Of a stretch of DNA of 64,000 nucleotides, positions 21,960 to 33,270 are shown in pieces. Every line of letters begins with the position of its first letter. The stretch's first letter is position 1. The position numbers and the translations under genes are program-made. Location of the stretch: contig JARWIR010000014.1 of NCBI GenBank assembly GCA_029959085.1, forward strand, positions 10,772,001 through 10,836,000. Reading direction: 5' to 3'. Under the pieces are notes generated by a model. The model ran no database searches. It was not told the origin of the DNA and worked only from the letters and a program-made list of their open reading frames with translations. This DNA is from Nemophila menziesii (Eukaryota; Streptophyta; Magnoliopsida; Boraginales; Hydrophyllaceae).

Positions 21960-22836
21960 TCATGGATATTTTCTATTGGTTTTTAATGTCATCTCTTCCC
22001 CTTTTTCTGTAGGCTCATCCTCTTCATTTTTGCGTGGTATTTTTGCGGCTAAACAAATCACGGTTATGGTGCACGGGAACTTGAGGTTTCTTTGTAAAAT
22101 AGGGAATTTTTCGAATTCCATGATGAGGTTATAAATTACACGGGCAACATCAATTTCTTTCTTCTCAAGAATACACTTTATAAAAATTAGACGTTCCTTT
22201 GTTAACTCTGAAATATGATTGTTGCCAAAGACGGTATAAACTATGAAACGGGACCATACTTTAGCGTGTGGTAGCAAATCGCTACTAAATACCTGGCATG
22301 CATATCTTTCTCCTACCGGGATGGAAAGTCTCCCACGAATTAGGACTTGATCATAAAAAGATTCCCATTCAAAAGATGAATCATTAATTTCTTCGTGATA
22401 TGGGGATGGACCAGTCAAGTTTGGTAATTTCAATGTTTTCTGAATAAGCTCAACTGAGAAAGGCAATACCTTTTTGCGTAGGATAAGTGACTGTCCATTC
22501 ACAAAAACTAGTTCTTCATGAAACTCAGGAACAAAATTAGGGATAAACGTGATGTCTCTTTTTCTCAATTTTCCAACCACACTAGTCACAAGTGATAGTG
22601 GGTTTTCTAGTGACTTGTTCTTCAACTTCTTTTTCTTCCAAGTTAGGCTTTTTGGGATTAGCCACACTTGGGGTCTCTTCCCTCTTCATAGTAGTCTTGA
22701 CTTCTCCAATCTTAGGCATAGAACTTGAATCTGGAATCTCAATATCTTTGTCTTAAGTGGCTCCAGGACTGTTTCTGGTTCTAGGATTACTTCTTGTCTT
22801 ACAATTATAGCACAACAAATCTTTTCTGTTTGTCAT
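21960..22836 (-). pseudogene. Element B ORF3 (putative plant transposon protein family)
   Basis: The ATG at 22836 (MTNRKDLLCYNCK) follows a purine motif at 22845-22859. The N-terminal part and the main frame (21960-22667) are in different registers, so there is at least one frameshift. The main frame has the segments typical of the family: RKRDITFIPNFVPEFHEEL, LPFSVELIQKTLKLPN, LLPHAKVWSRFIVYTVFGNN, LTKERLIFIKCILEKKEIDV, FPCTITVICLAAKIP. Function unknown. It is the clearest globular domain of the five ORF3 copies. Confidence 0.7.
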
Positions 22837-23139
22837 CTTGACGCACCCCAAACTCAAAACTTCAAAAATTCAAAAACTAGATAATTTTTTTGAAATTTAA
22901 TGTTTTGAGGATAGAAAAAGGAGGATTAAGGTGAGATATGAGATTGGTAATTACTATTTTGTGTGTTTGGAGAGATTTAATGACTCAATTTATGGTTTTG
23001 ATGAAGAAGGATTTTTGGGTAAAAGTTGAATCTTTATGATGTTTTGGAAGGATTATGAGTTGATTGTGTGTTTATGTGGTGTTTAGGGAGAAGATTTGAT
23101 AAGCTGTGATGTTTTAGTGATGATTTTCTCAGTTATATG

Positions 23140-23560
23140 GAGTTTTGGGACGGAAATATGGAGTTTCTTGTGAGGGAAGACAAACAAAGGAGGTTAAAAC
23201 CCTTAAGGCTTCACAAAACCGCCTAAATGTTACGAAACCGGGTTCCAGGTCCGTGTCGCTAATTTGCGCAAAGATTTTCTTTTTACGCAACATAGTGTTG
23301 CGTCTCCACCGCACAGGTCAGAGAAATGCCTCCAAAAACTGAGTTCCCAGTTGGCGTCGATGAGCGCGAATCTCCACGCACCAGTTCCTTGCGTCTCCAC
23401 CTCATAGGTTAGAAAGTTTGAGGGCTACAGCGCAGCAACCGGGTTCCCAGTTTGTATCGACATGCGCAATCCCGCACGCGCCTCTTCTTACATGTAATTG
23501 GTTTATCAACATTCATCAATTGGGTTTATGGTTATTGCTAACTGGGTTCCCGGTTGTCGC
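23140..23560 (-). promoter_or_regulatory. GC-rich block upstream of ORF3 (element B)
   Basis: CpG-enriched with recurring AACCGGGTTCCCAG, TTGCGTCTCCAC and GGTTCCCAGT units and their near complements, in the same place as the cluster in E1. Repeats are more decayed than in E1, C and D. Confidence 0.45.
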
Positions 23561-23783
23561 TTGTTTTGACAACCAATTTTCCTCCTTTTTCACACTTCCT
23601 ACCCCAAACTCAAGACTTTTACTCCTATAATCATAAAAAATACCAACCTTTCTCATTTCTTAAAGATTAAACACTAATAAACAACAACTACTCTAATTTA
23701 CACTAATAATTAAGAAGATATGAAAGAAATGAACTAATATACAATTGAAATGCCTTTTATTTAACGTCGTTAAGCTCTATGGG

Positions 23784-24729
23784 TTACCTCACGCACTTAT
23801 GCGGCTTCGAGGAGGTACATGACCTCCCCAGGATTGGATCTTCTATGCGATTGATATCCTCGCCTCCATGATAGGTTTTCAATTGATGACCATTCACCGT
23901 GAAAGTGTAGTGCTCGATTTGGTGCTCAATCTCTATAGCTCCATGAGGCGTGACCTTGATCACAATATAAGGACCAGACCACTTTGATCTCAACTAACCA
24001 GGATAATTACTGAACTTGGAGTTGTATTTAAGGACCTTCTGTCAAACTTCAAATTTCTTGTCACGAATACGATTATCATGCCATCTCTTTGTCTTTTCTT
24101 TATACAATGTAGCATTCTCATAGGCATGAAATTGAAACTCATCAAGTTCATTCAATTTCATCATACGAATCTTACCGACCAAAGTAGGATCCATGTTCAT
24201 CTCTACTATCTCCCAATGTGCACCTAATTCAAGTTCAAGAGGTAAGTGACAAGCCTTACCATACACCATGCGATATGGAGATGCACCAACAGGTGTTTTA
24301 AACGAAGTACGATATGCCCATAACGCATCATCTAATTTCATTGACCAATCTTTGCTTGTGGAGCCAACAGTTTTCTCGAAAATGGATTTGATCTCTCGAT
24401 TAATGACCTTAGCTTGACCATTTTCTTGTGGATGATAAGCAGTAGATACACGATGTCTCACCCTATACTTCTCTAAAACTGCCTTCAAGTATCTATTCAC
24501 AAAAAAAGACACGCATCACTGATAATAACTCTAGGCGTACCATGTCTAGTGAAGATGTGTGACTTTAAGAATTTTATCACCACTCACGAATCATTCATTG
24601 GTAAAGCTACAACCCCTACCCATTTAAACACGTAATCAGCAGCTAGTAGGATGTATTGATTTCCATTGGATGGTACAAAGGGACCCATGAAATCAATACC
24701 CCATACATCAAATATCTCAACTTTAAGAA
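23784..24729 (-). pseudogene. Element B integrase, C-terminal half
   Basis: Two frames. 24042-24512 carries the end of the integrase core (TAYHPQENGQAKVINREIKS, with the catalytic Glu context changed to QAKV) and [20 protein letters not shown]. 23784-23993 carries the GPY/F domain (WSGPYIVIKVTPHGAIEIE). Stops and frameshifts separate them. The coding sequence resumes after the Sirevirus at 31611. Confidence 0.85.
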
Positions 24730-24734
24730 CATTA
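24730..24734 (+). repeat. Target-site duplication of the Sirevirus, left (CATTA)
   Basis: CATTA precedes the LTR and recurs at 31606-31610. Removing the element and one copy restores a sequence that aligns with the intact integrase of element C at about 43755. Confidence 0.92.
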
Positions 24735-25406
24735 TGATATTCTATATGCATCCTAGAAGGGGGGGTTGAATAGGACTATGGAAATTAATCGGCTAATTTT
24801 ATTTCAAGTAAATAAAATTAAAGGCTAATGCAAATCCTATTGCTTTAGTCGACTAAATAGTTATAAACTAGATAATACTAAGAGACAATATAAGTTAACT
24901 ATTCATGTAAGCATTTTATCAAGCATATAGAGTGCGGAAAATAAATAGTGTAGGGATAGAAAGATACACACGATATATAGTGGTTCGGTTTCCCTACATC
25001 CACTACCTAAGGAGTCCCCCTTAGGATTTGCAAGATTCTCAATATAATCTTCGTATCTCTTTAACCCGGGTGAGATTACAAACCCTTTACAACCACTTCA
25101 CAACCTTGAAGCAAACCACTTGTGTTATCACCAACACAAGGAACCAAGTATAGAACCTATACTCACACTACTCTCTTAATCTATTACAAAGAATTAAGAG
25201 GAAAAGAAAAGTGTTTAAGGGTGATATAATTGCTTGTAACTAGACTCCTAAAAGAGTGGATATAACTATAAAGCTTGAGGAATAAATATGACTTGAATGC
25301 TCCTTTGAAACCTTCTTGAATGATAGTATTAATTGCTCTTAAGATTGGTACATGGAAGGGATAAGTTGTGCCTTCAATGAGCTCTTATTTGTAGCTGAAA
25401 TAAGCC

Positions 25407-25459
25407 TCCAACGGTCAAAAGCCATGTGTCTAACGGATACATTTAACACCCAACGGTTA
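25407..25459 (+). promoter_or_regulatory. Three MSA-like (MYB3R) AACGG motifs in Sirevirus LTR
   Basis: TCCAACGGTCA (25407-25417), TCTAACGGATA (25429-25439) and CCCAACGGTTA (25449-25459), spaced 20-22 bp. The first and third fit the mitosis-specific activator consensus YCYAACGGYYA; the second has one mismatch. The other LTR keeps the two outer motifs (31178-31188, 31220-31230) and has AACAG in the middle. Confidence 0.5.
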
Positions 25460-25496
25460 TATGCCTTTTGTCCTCATTTGGTTGCAGAAAAACCTT

Positions 25497-25650
25497 ACAT
25501 GCGGTGCACCGCGGGTCTGGTGCGGTGTACCGCACTTCTCAACGTTTTGATTTCCTTGTTTCTGACGGGCTAGCCATGCACCGTGCCTTGGTCCGCACCC
25601 TATGTCCGGTGTACCGCAGAGTGAGTCCGGTGTATCGCACTCATACCTTA
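25497..25650 (-). promoter_or_regulatory. CpG-rich inverted-repeat cluster in Sirevirus LTR
   Basis: Includes the perfect 12-bp palindrome GCGGTGCACCGC at 25501-25512 and several GCGGTGTACCGC and GTCCGGTGTA units. The other LTR has the same at 31272-31415. Palindromic CpG clusters near the core promoter are known in Sirevirus LTRs. Confidence 0.75.
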
Positions 25651-25834
25651 GAAACACTCAAGTTAAGGGTTTTTATGGATATAAAAGATATTACTAAAAA
25701 AGCTATATTACTAGGAGTTTTAGAAAACATTTCTAAGCATCAAAACATGAATATTTATAACCCGTAACCTAATTTTAGTTAAAGAATGATTTGTCGAATA
25801 TTAAAACGAGATTAAAAACAAGGTTAGGCCAACA

Positions 25835-25848
25835 ATCTTCCCCTTTTT
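25835..25848 (-). other. Sirevirus polypurine tract
   Basis: On the minus strand AAAAAGGGGAAGAT abuts the 3' LTR. Additional purine tracts (minus-strand AGGGGGAG) lie at about 25899, 25949 and 26010; reiterated tracts are a known Sirevirus feature. Confidence 0.8.
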
Positions 25849-26039
25849 GAAATCATAAACTTTTGAAGAGACCCTAGACATAATTGTAATAAAAAACTCC
25901 CCCTCAACCTAAGCATTTGAGTTTTAAAGATAATTACATTGAAGAAAACTCCCCCTCACAAAATGCATAGAGTTTTTGTTTTAATTTAAAAAAGTTTAAC
26001 TAAAATTTCTCCCCCTTTGTCAACAACAAAAAGAACCTT

Positions 26040-26180
26040 TGATAGGTTTTAGAAATCTAGAGGTTAAAAAGAAGTTTGAAAAGTATAGGGGTCTAAAAGC
26101 AATTTTTGAAAATTATAGGGACCTAAATGCAATTTTGAATTAAATCAAGGGCCTAAAGTGCAATTTTTGACATTTTGAAG
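26040..26180 (-). repeat. Short degenerate repeats replacing RNase H
   Basis: Three imperfect units of the form GGG(T/A)CCTAAA(A/T)GCAATTTT at about 26086-26110, 26117-26138 and 26149-26169 sit where the RNase H coding region is missing. They may mark filler or a small repeat inserted during the deletion. Confidence 0.5.
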
Positions 26181-28619
26181 CGCAATAACACCTCGATACG
26201 TTTTTTCATCATCATTCTTACCATCTTCATCTTTGTCTAGCTTTGTGGATGTGCTCATTGGGGTTCCGATTTCCTTTGCATCTTCAACTCCAAATTTCTT
26301 GATTAATTATTTTGTGTATTTGACTTGATTTACAAAGATGCCATCCTTCATTTGCTTTATTTGAAGTCCAAGGAAGTAGTTCAATTCACCCATTATGCTC
26401 ATCTCAAACTCCTTATGCATGCTTTTAGAAAAATTCTGACAAAGATTTTCATTTGTAGCACCAAATATAATATCATCCACATAAATTTGAACAAGAAGAA
26501 TATCTTTAAAAGATCTTTTTATAAACAAAGTGGAGTCAATATTACCACGTTTAAAACCATTTTCTAATAAGAATTTGCTTAAACGATCATACCAAGCACG
26601 TGGTGCTTGTTTTAAACCATATAAAGCTTTTGAAAGTTTAAAAACATGATTTGGAAATTTTGGGTCTTCAAAACCCGGTGGTTGTTTAACAAAAACTTCT
26701 TCTTCTATAAAACCATTTAGAAAAGCACTTTTGACATCCATTTGGTAAAGTTTAAAATCCATATAACAAGCAAAAGCAAGTAACATACGAATAGACTCAA
26801 GTCTAGCTACCGGAGCAAAAGTCTCATCAAAATCAATACCTTCTTCTTGATTATACCCTTGAGCAACTAAACGTGCTTTATTCCTTGTGATTATTCCGGT
26901 GTCATCTAGTTTATTGCGAAAAACCCATTTAGTTCCAATAATAGTGGGACCAATTGGTCTCTCAACTAAGGTCCAAACTTTACTCCGCTCAAATTGATTC
27001 AACTCCTCATGCATGGCATTTATCCGATGATCATCAAGTAAAGCTTCTTTAATATTTTTGGGCTCAATTTGAGATAAGAAGGCATGATGAGCACATAAAG
27101 CAATTACACGAGAGCGAGTGGTTACCCCTTCATTTGGATCACCTAAAATTAATTCGCTTGGGTGATCTTTGATGTTTTTCCAACATTTTGGTAAATCCGG
27201 AGTAGCTTCATTTGAAGGTTGATCATCTTTCTCAATAGATTCATCATGAGTTTTCAATTCTTGAGTAGGAGATTCTAATGGTTGATCTTGTGGGATATTT
27301 TCATGTGGATCATCTTCTACTACTTTCTTTATACAAAAAGGGTTAGTCTCATCAAAATCAACATGCATAGATTCTTCAATAGTACGAGTGCGTTTATTGA
27401 AAATACGATAAGCTTTTCCCTTAGTGGAATAGCAAAGAAAAATACCTTCATCCGATTTGGCATCAAATTTGCCCAAATGATCCCTAGTGTTTAAGATAAA
27501 ACATTTGCACCCAAAAACACGAAAACATGCAATAGTTGGTGGTCTACCATTCCAAAGCTCATAAGGGGTTTTCTTAATAATAGGTCTAATGAGAACTCTA
27601 TTTAAAACATAACAAGCCGTATGAACGGCTTCACCCCAAAAGTATGTAGGCAAGCTATGTTCTTTTAACATTGTCATTACCATTTCTTGTAGAGTTCGGT
27701 TTTTCCTTTCCACTACCCCATTTTGTTGGGGAGTTCTAGGAGCCGAAAAATTATGATCAATGCCAAATTCATCACAAAAATGCACAAAAGGAGAATTCAC
27801 ATATTCACTACCATTATCACTACGAATGCATGTAATAGAGTAGCCTTTCTCATTTTGCACCTTTCTACAAAGATTTGCAAATTCATTGAAGGCTTGATTT
27901 TTTAAAGCAAGGAACATCACCCATGTAAATCTAGTGTAATCATCAACAACAAAAAAAACATATCTCGACCCTCCATGACTAGTGACATCAACGGGACCAA
28001 AAAGATCCATATGCCATAATTGAAGTGGCCTAATGGTGATGACCTTATTTATGAGTTTAAAAGATGAACGATGTTGTTTACCAAGTTGACATGCATCACA
28101 AAGTTTATCTTTATCAAACTTATAAATAGGCAAACCAACAACAAGATTTTTTCTAGACAATTTTGAAATTAAATCCATGCTAGCATGTCCTAAACGTCTA
28201 TGCCAAAGCCAACTATCATTGACCACGGACAAGCATTTAATACGTTGACAATTAAGACTCTCAAGATCAACTACAAAAACATTATCGGATCTCTTAGCAA
28301 TAAAAGTAGTATTTAACTCATCATTTTTAAACACAATACATCTAGATGCTTCAAATTTAACAAAATAACCAACATCACATAGTTGACTAATACTAAGCAA
28401 GTTAAAATATAGACACTCAACAAGCAAAACATTTGAGATAAGTAAGGAATCCATATTACCAATATTACCTTTACCCAAAACACGTTTTTTAGTATTGTCG
28501 GCAAAAGTAACTTTATCACCTTTTGTTTTATAGAGATGTGTAAATAATGAAGGGTTCCCGGTCATATGTCTAGAGCATCCACTATCAAGAATCCATATAT
28601 TTTGCTTCTTGATGCTCAA
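26180..28619 (-). pseudogene. Sirevirus pol: protease, integrase, reverse transcriptase; RNase H missing
   Basis: Frame 26307-28619, 770 codons. Protease ILDSGCSRHMTG at residues 10-21; integrase zinc site H140, H145, C174, C177; catalytic D205 (MDLFGP), D268 (RSDNGSEY), E304 (QNGVVERKN); RT with LVAQGYNQ, MDVKSAFLNG, ALYGLKQAPRAWY and YVDD at 713-716. A stop follows QVKYTK. The frame then continues in homology to about 26185 (KKFGVEDAKEIGTPMSTSTK, EKTYRG) and is cut off where RNase H should begin. The first codon is TTG; a TAG lies two codons upstream, in a different frame from the gag end. Confidence 0.9.
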
Positions 28620-28638
28620 TCCCTACAAACAAAAATGA

Positions 28639-30449
28639 TTAAGCTTTAGGTACCCAATTCGGTTTGGGTCCGTGAGGGTTAGTGGATTTTCTTTTTATAG
28701 CCCATATAGGCTTTTTACAAGATGGTACAAGAGACCCCAAATCCAATAATTTACGATAGTAACAATGAGATGCATCATGACCAAGTTTTTCACAATATGT
28801 GCAAGTGATTGAAGATTTTGAAGAAGAAGGAATATGATGTGAAATGGTTGGTTTAACAAAAGCATTTTTCAAGAATTTTTGTTTGGTTGAAGGATCATAG
28901 CCAATACCACTTTTTTCAAAAGCCATTCTTTGATAACATAAAATCAAATCCAAATTTTCTTGTCCCTTGGAGAATTTTAAAATAATAGCATTTAAATCTT
29001 CAACCTTTTTCTCTAACAAAACTTTTTCTTCCAAAAGATTTTTCTTAATAAGATGAAGTTTTTCATTTTCATCTATACATTCATCACTAAGATTTTGACA
29101 ATCCTCCAAAGCTTTTAAAATCTCTTTACTTCTATTCCTTTCAATTTCTAAATCTTTTGTTAAAACTTTGTTTGTTTCAATAGAGTTCAAAAAATCATTG
29201 TAAAGAGAATCAAATGCATCATGAATATATTCCTCACTAGCATCATCATTTGATAAAGAAAGATTAGATTTAGGAGTTACCTCATCATAATTAGCCATGA
29301 ATGCAAAGTGAGTTGAACCGTCATCTCTTAACTCTTGGATTGAGTGACTATCATCCCAAATAGCATCTTCATCATTTGAAAGATTTCCCATGAAAGCAAC
29401 AAGGTTAACATTATCATTTTCACTATCTTCTTCATCCGAATTTTGAGTATCCCAAGTAATGTTTGCATGCATAGCTCTCTTAGGTTTTTCTTTTTGAAGA
29501 AGGGGACAATAGGTTTTGATGTGACCTATTTTCTTGCAATGATAGCAAGTGGGTTCGTCTTGTTTGATAGCTCTAACATTCTTTTTGTAGGGTGTGGAAG
29601 AGCTTCCTTTCTTGGCAAAGCGTTTGTATCTCAAAATTCTTTTCATATCTTTTTCCAACATAGCTACTCCTTCATCTTCACTAGTTTCTTCTTCATGTGA
29701 ATTTTCTTCTTCTTCACTTTCCTTCTTTTCCTTTCTTTCTTTCATCTTACTACTTAAGGCATGAAAAGAAATGGATTTCTTAATTTTCTTCTCCTCATCA
29801 TCTCTTATTTTTTCTTCTTCAAGCACTAGTTCCTCCGTCATGAGATTACAAATGAGTTCATGAACCGTCATTTTCGAAAGATATTTTGTATCTCTTATGG
29901 AGTTGATTTTTGATTTGTATTTCTTTGGAAGAGCAGATAAGATTTTTCGGCATTGTTCTTTGTTGGTGTACTCTTGACCAAGAGTCTTCAAGGTGTTGAC
30001 AATGTTGGAAAATCTTTGATGCATAGCATTCAAGGCTTCATCGGGCTCCATTCGAAATAGCTCATACTTGGTGATAAAAAGACCATTTCCTTGACATCTT
30101 CCGTTCCTTGATATGATAGCTCCAAGAGTTGCCACATTTCATGAGCCGAATTGCATTCACTAACTCTAGCATATTCCGTGACACTCAACCCATTTATGAG
30201 TATGTTCATAGCTTTGTTGTTTTTGGTGAGTTTAGCTATGTCTGGAGCATTGTAGTCATCTTCATCTTTTTCAACCGTTTGACTACCATCAACATAAGGA
30301 ATGTAAGGACCCTACTTGATAACAAGCCACAAAAAGTAATCAATTCCTTTGACATGAATCTCCATTTTCTTTTTCCATCCAAAGTAATCTTTTCCTGTAA
30401 AAAGCGGAGGTCTAGTAGAACATGAACCTTCCGGTTGATTAGAGTCCAT
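28639..30449 (-). pseudogene. Sirevirus gag
   Basis: The ATG at 30449 (MDSNQPEGSCSTRPPLF) begins the capsid region (GKDYFGWKKKMEIHVKGIDY). A stop after about 45 codons and a frameshift near 30100 separate it from the long frame 28639-30135. That frame has the end of the capsid domain (FSNIVNTLKTLGQEY, KILSALPKKYKSKI), an acidic/coiled-coil segment, a first zinc knuckle CYHCKKIGHIKTYC, a long coiled coil (NKVLTKDLEIERNRSKEILK) and a second knuckle CTYCEKLGHDASHC. The protein would build the particle. Extended gag with coiled coil is typical of Sireviruses. Confidence 0.9.
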
Positions 30450-30491
30450 ATCGTATTAACTCTAGAAACGATTAAGTACAAATTAGAGCTA

Positions 30492-30504
30492 GTCTCTGAT
30501 ACCA
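30492..30504 (-). other. Sirevirus primer-binding site (initiator tRNA-Met type)
   Basis: Minus-strand TGGTATCAGAGAC lies two bases inside the 5' LTR. The first 11 bases match the usual copia site complementary to tRNA-iMet. Confidence 0.88.
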
Positions 30505-30506
30505 AT

Positions 30507-31605
30507 TGATATTCTATATGCGTCCTAGAAGGGGGGTTGAATAGGACTATGGAAATTAATCGGCTAATTTTATATCAAGTAAATAAAATTAAAGGCTAAT
30601 TTAAATCCTATTGCTTTAGTCGACTAAATATTTATAAACTAGATAATACTAAGAGACAATATAAGTTAACTATTCATGTAAGCATTTTATCAAGCATATA
30701 GAGTGTGGAAAATAAATAGTGTAGGGATAGAAAGATACACACGATATATAGTGGTTCGGTTTCCCTACATTCACTACCTAAGGAGTCCCCCTTAGGATTT
30801 GCAAGATTCTCAATATAATCTTCGTATCTCTTTAACCCAGGTGAGATTACAAACCCTTTAAAACTACTTCACAACCTTGAAGCAAACCACTTGTGTTATC
30901 ACCAACACAAGGAACCAAGTATAGAACCTATACTCACACTACTCTCTTAATCTATTACAAAGAAGTAAGAGGAAAAGAAAAGTGTTTAAGGGTGATATAA
31001 TAGCTTGTAACTAGACTCCTAAAAGAGTGGATATAACTATAAAGCTTGAGGAATAAATATGACTTGAAAGCTCCTTTGAAACCTTCTTGAATGATAGTAT
31101 TAATTGCTCTTAAGATTGGTAGATGGAAGGGATAAGTTGTGCCTTCAATGAGCTCTTATTTGTAGCTGAAATAAGCCTCCAACGGTCAAATGCCATGTGT
31201 CTAACAGATACATTTAACACCCAACGGTTATATGCCTTTTGTCCTCATTTGGTTGCAGAAAAACCTTACCTGCGGTGCACCGCGGGTCTGGTGCGGTGTA
31301 CCGCACTTCTCAACGTTTTGATTTCCTTGTTTCTGACGGGCTAGCCATGCACCGTGCCTTGGTCCGCACCCTATGTCCGGTGTACCGCAGAGTGAGTCCG
31401 GTGTACCGCACTCATACCTTAGAAACACTCAAGTTAAGGGTTTTTATGGATATAAAAGATATTACTAAAAAAGCTATATTACTAGGAGTTTTAGAAAACA
31501 TTTTTAAGCATCAAAACATGAATATTTATAACCCGTAACCTAATTTTAGTTAAAGAATGATTTGTCGAATATTAAAACGAGATTAAAAACAAGGTTAGGC
31601 CAACA
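30507..31605 (-). mobile_element. Sirevirus 5' LTR
   Basis: 1099 bp, a near copy of 24735-25834. Carries the promoter region: CpG-rich palindromes at 31272-31415 and two intact AACGG motifs. Confidence 0.93.
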
Positions 31606-31610
31606 CATTA
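31606..31610 (+). repeat. Target-site duplication of the Sirevirus, right (CATTA)
   Basis: Matches 24730-24734. Confidence 0.92.
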
Positions 31611-32298
31611 TTACGTGGCATCTCATCTATCTTAGATATATTACTGGTAAACTGGCATATGTGACATCCCTTGACATATTCATGACAATCTTTATGTAAA
31701 GTATGTCAACAAAAACCGGACTTAATTACCTTTGCAGCTGTATGATCACCCTTGTAATGTCCTTCATAGGGTGATCATGACAAATAGCAACTACATCACT
31801 GACTTCACCTTCAGGTATGAATCTTCTGAATTTGATCACTACATGTTTTCTAGAGGAAAGGATCCTCCCAAGAGAACTGCTTTGCACGATGAACCAATCA
31901 CTTTCTCTCTTGTGAAGTAGCTCCTTCAGGAAAAGAACCACTCACAATAAGATTTGCTATATCTGCATACCAAGAGTACTCTTTGTGGGTATTGAGAATA
32001 GACTCTCATCAAGAAACTCTTCCTTGACCAACTCTGGTCCACTATTAAACTCAGTTGCTTCAAGACACGACAAATGATCTACAACCTGATTATCACAACC
32101 CTTCTGATCTAGAACCTTTAAGTCAAAATCTTGTAACAACAATGCCCATATAGCAAAACACGGTTTTGCATCTTTCTTCTCCATAAGGTATTTGATCGCG
32201 CAATGATCGGTGTACACAACAATTTTTGCTCTAAGAAGGTAGGAGCGAAACTTGTCAAATGCGTACGCAACAACTAATAACTCCTTCTCGGTCACTAT
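31611..32298 (-). pseudogene. Element B RNase H end and integrase N-terminal region
   Basis: Frame 31957-32295 reads [60 protein letters not shown]: the end of a gypsy RNase H, with YTDH and the final Asp context (VVDHLS). Towards 31611 the integrase zinc region follows with stops. At 32298 the coding sequence is interrupted by the LTR of element D. RT, protease and gag of B are not found in the window. Confidence 0.85.
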
Positions 32299-33270
32299 TG
32301 TTGCCTAGGGTGTGATAAAAATATGATAAATAAATACTGGAAACAATGCACTAATCACCCTAGACCAGTATGATTCTGCAAGTATTACAGGACGTATGAA
32401 AGTTTTAATGATAAGAAGATTCGTTCCTCGGGGACTTAAATGTGTTAGACGACTGGATAAACAAATCAGAGTGGAAATTAATAATTAAAAGACAAAAAAT
32501 AAATAAGATTGATTAAGAGATTAATGATTAGACTAATGAAATTAAAAGACAATAAAATAAATATGGGAGAATTAAAATGAAAGAGTATAGCTTAGATTTT
32601 GCTAGTATGCACTAATCCTTCTAATTCTTTCTATCAATTTCAGTTTATAAGGGAGACAATAGCTTTTAGATATGTAGTCAGGATTCTAAATTCCCCCTAT
32701 CCCCGGAGAGCGAACTAGGGTGGCAACCTCACAATCACGAGGGGACTCAAAAAGGGTTATCCTGCGCCACCAGGGTCCTAGGTGCAGTCTTGCATACTAA
32801 TGATGTTTGGTGATGAAAATAAACCTTGATGACTATCTAGTTAGGCTAGTGTTGTCCGAACCAATTCCATGTACTAGACGTTTATGTGTCTTTTCAATAA
32901 TTAGACACCCCTTCCGGGCGACCATCTAACTACTATTAGCAACGCCCTAAATTGATCAGGTTTAAGACAAACAATAAATCAAAGCACATAAATCAAATAT
33001 ATGGTTAATTAGCTAGAATCAGATTAAAACATATAATTCCCAAAGAAATTTAGATAGAAAGAGAATAGAATTCAAAGATTATACATAATGCAAAACCCAA
33101 GTTATGGGAAAATTAGTTCATACATGAAGGAAATAAACTAAAAGAATGATACATGAATTTCATCTTGCATTCTTCAATTACTCTAATGATATAAAACTTA
33201 AGGACTAATTTATAAGAGGCCGGGATGAATTTACAAAGGTTTAAGGGTGTATTTGTAGGTGTTTAGAAGA
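32299..33270 (-). mobile_element. LTR of element D, left segment
   Basis: Starts TGTTGCCTAGGGTG, one change from the TGGTGCCTAGGG end of E1-type LTRs, and continues to 33270 where element C begins; it resumes at 48912. It lies inside the RNase H of B. The left flank would be ACTAT; the matching right flank is lost because D is truncated. Confidence 0.85.
33266..33270 (+). repeat. Target-site duplication of element C, left (GAAGA)
   Basis: GAAGA directly before the LTR at 33271 recurs at 48912-48916 directly after the LTR at 48911. Confidence 0.92.

Larger units (their letters stand above)
24735..25834 (-). mobile_element. Sirevirus 3' LTR
   Basis: 1100 bp, TG...CA ends, differing from the other LTR at roughly 1-2% of bases by eye. 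It holds the CpG-rich inverted repeats (25497-25650) and three AACGG motifs (25407-25459). Confidence 0.93.
24735..31605 (-). mobile_element. Ty1/copia Sirevirus-type element, near complete
   Basis: Two LTRs of about 1100 bp (24735-25834, 30507-31605), an initiator-tRNA-Met type primer site, gag with two zinc knuckles and coiled coil, pol in copia order, and purine tracts before the 3' LTR. The long gag, repeated CTCCCCCT tracts (minus-strand purine) and CpG-rich inverted repeats in the LTR are known Sirevirus traits. It is inserted in element B integrase. It lacks RNase H and has stops in gag, so it is defective. Confidence 0.92.

Noticed and set aside
25352..25767. ORFs repeated at 31123-31538
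   Set aside because: They lie in the two Sirevirus LTRs; identical by LTR duplication and not coding.
32299..33270. Truncated LTR produced by deletion
   Set aside because: First read as a broken LTR; the GAAGA duplication shows it continues at 48912 after element C.
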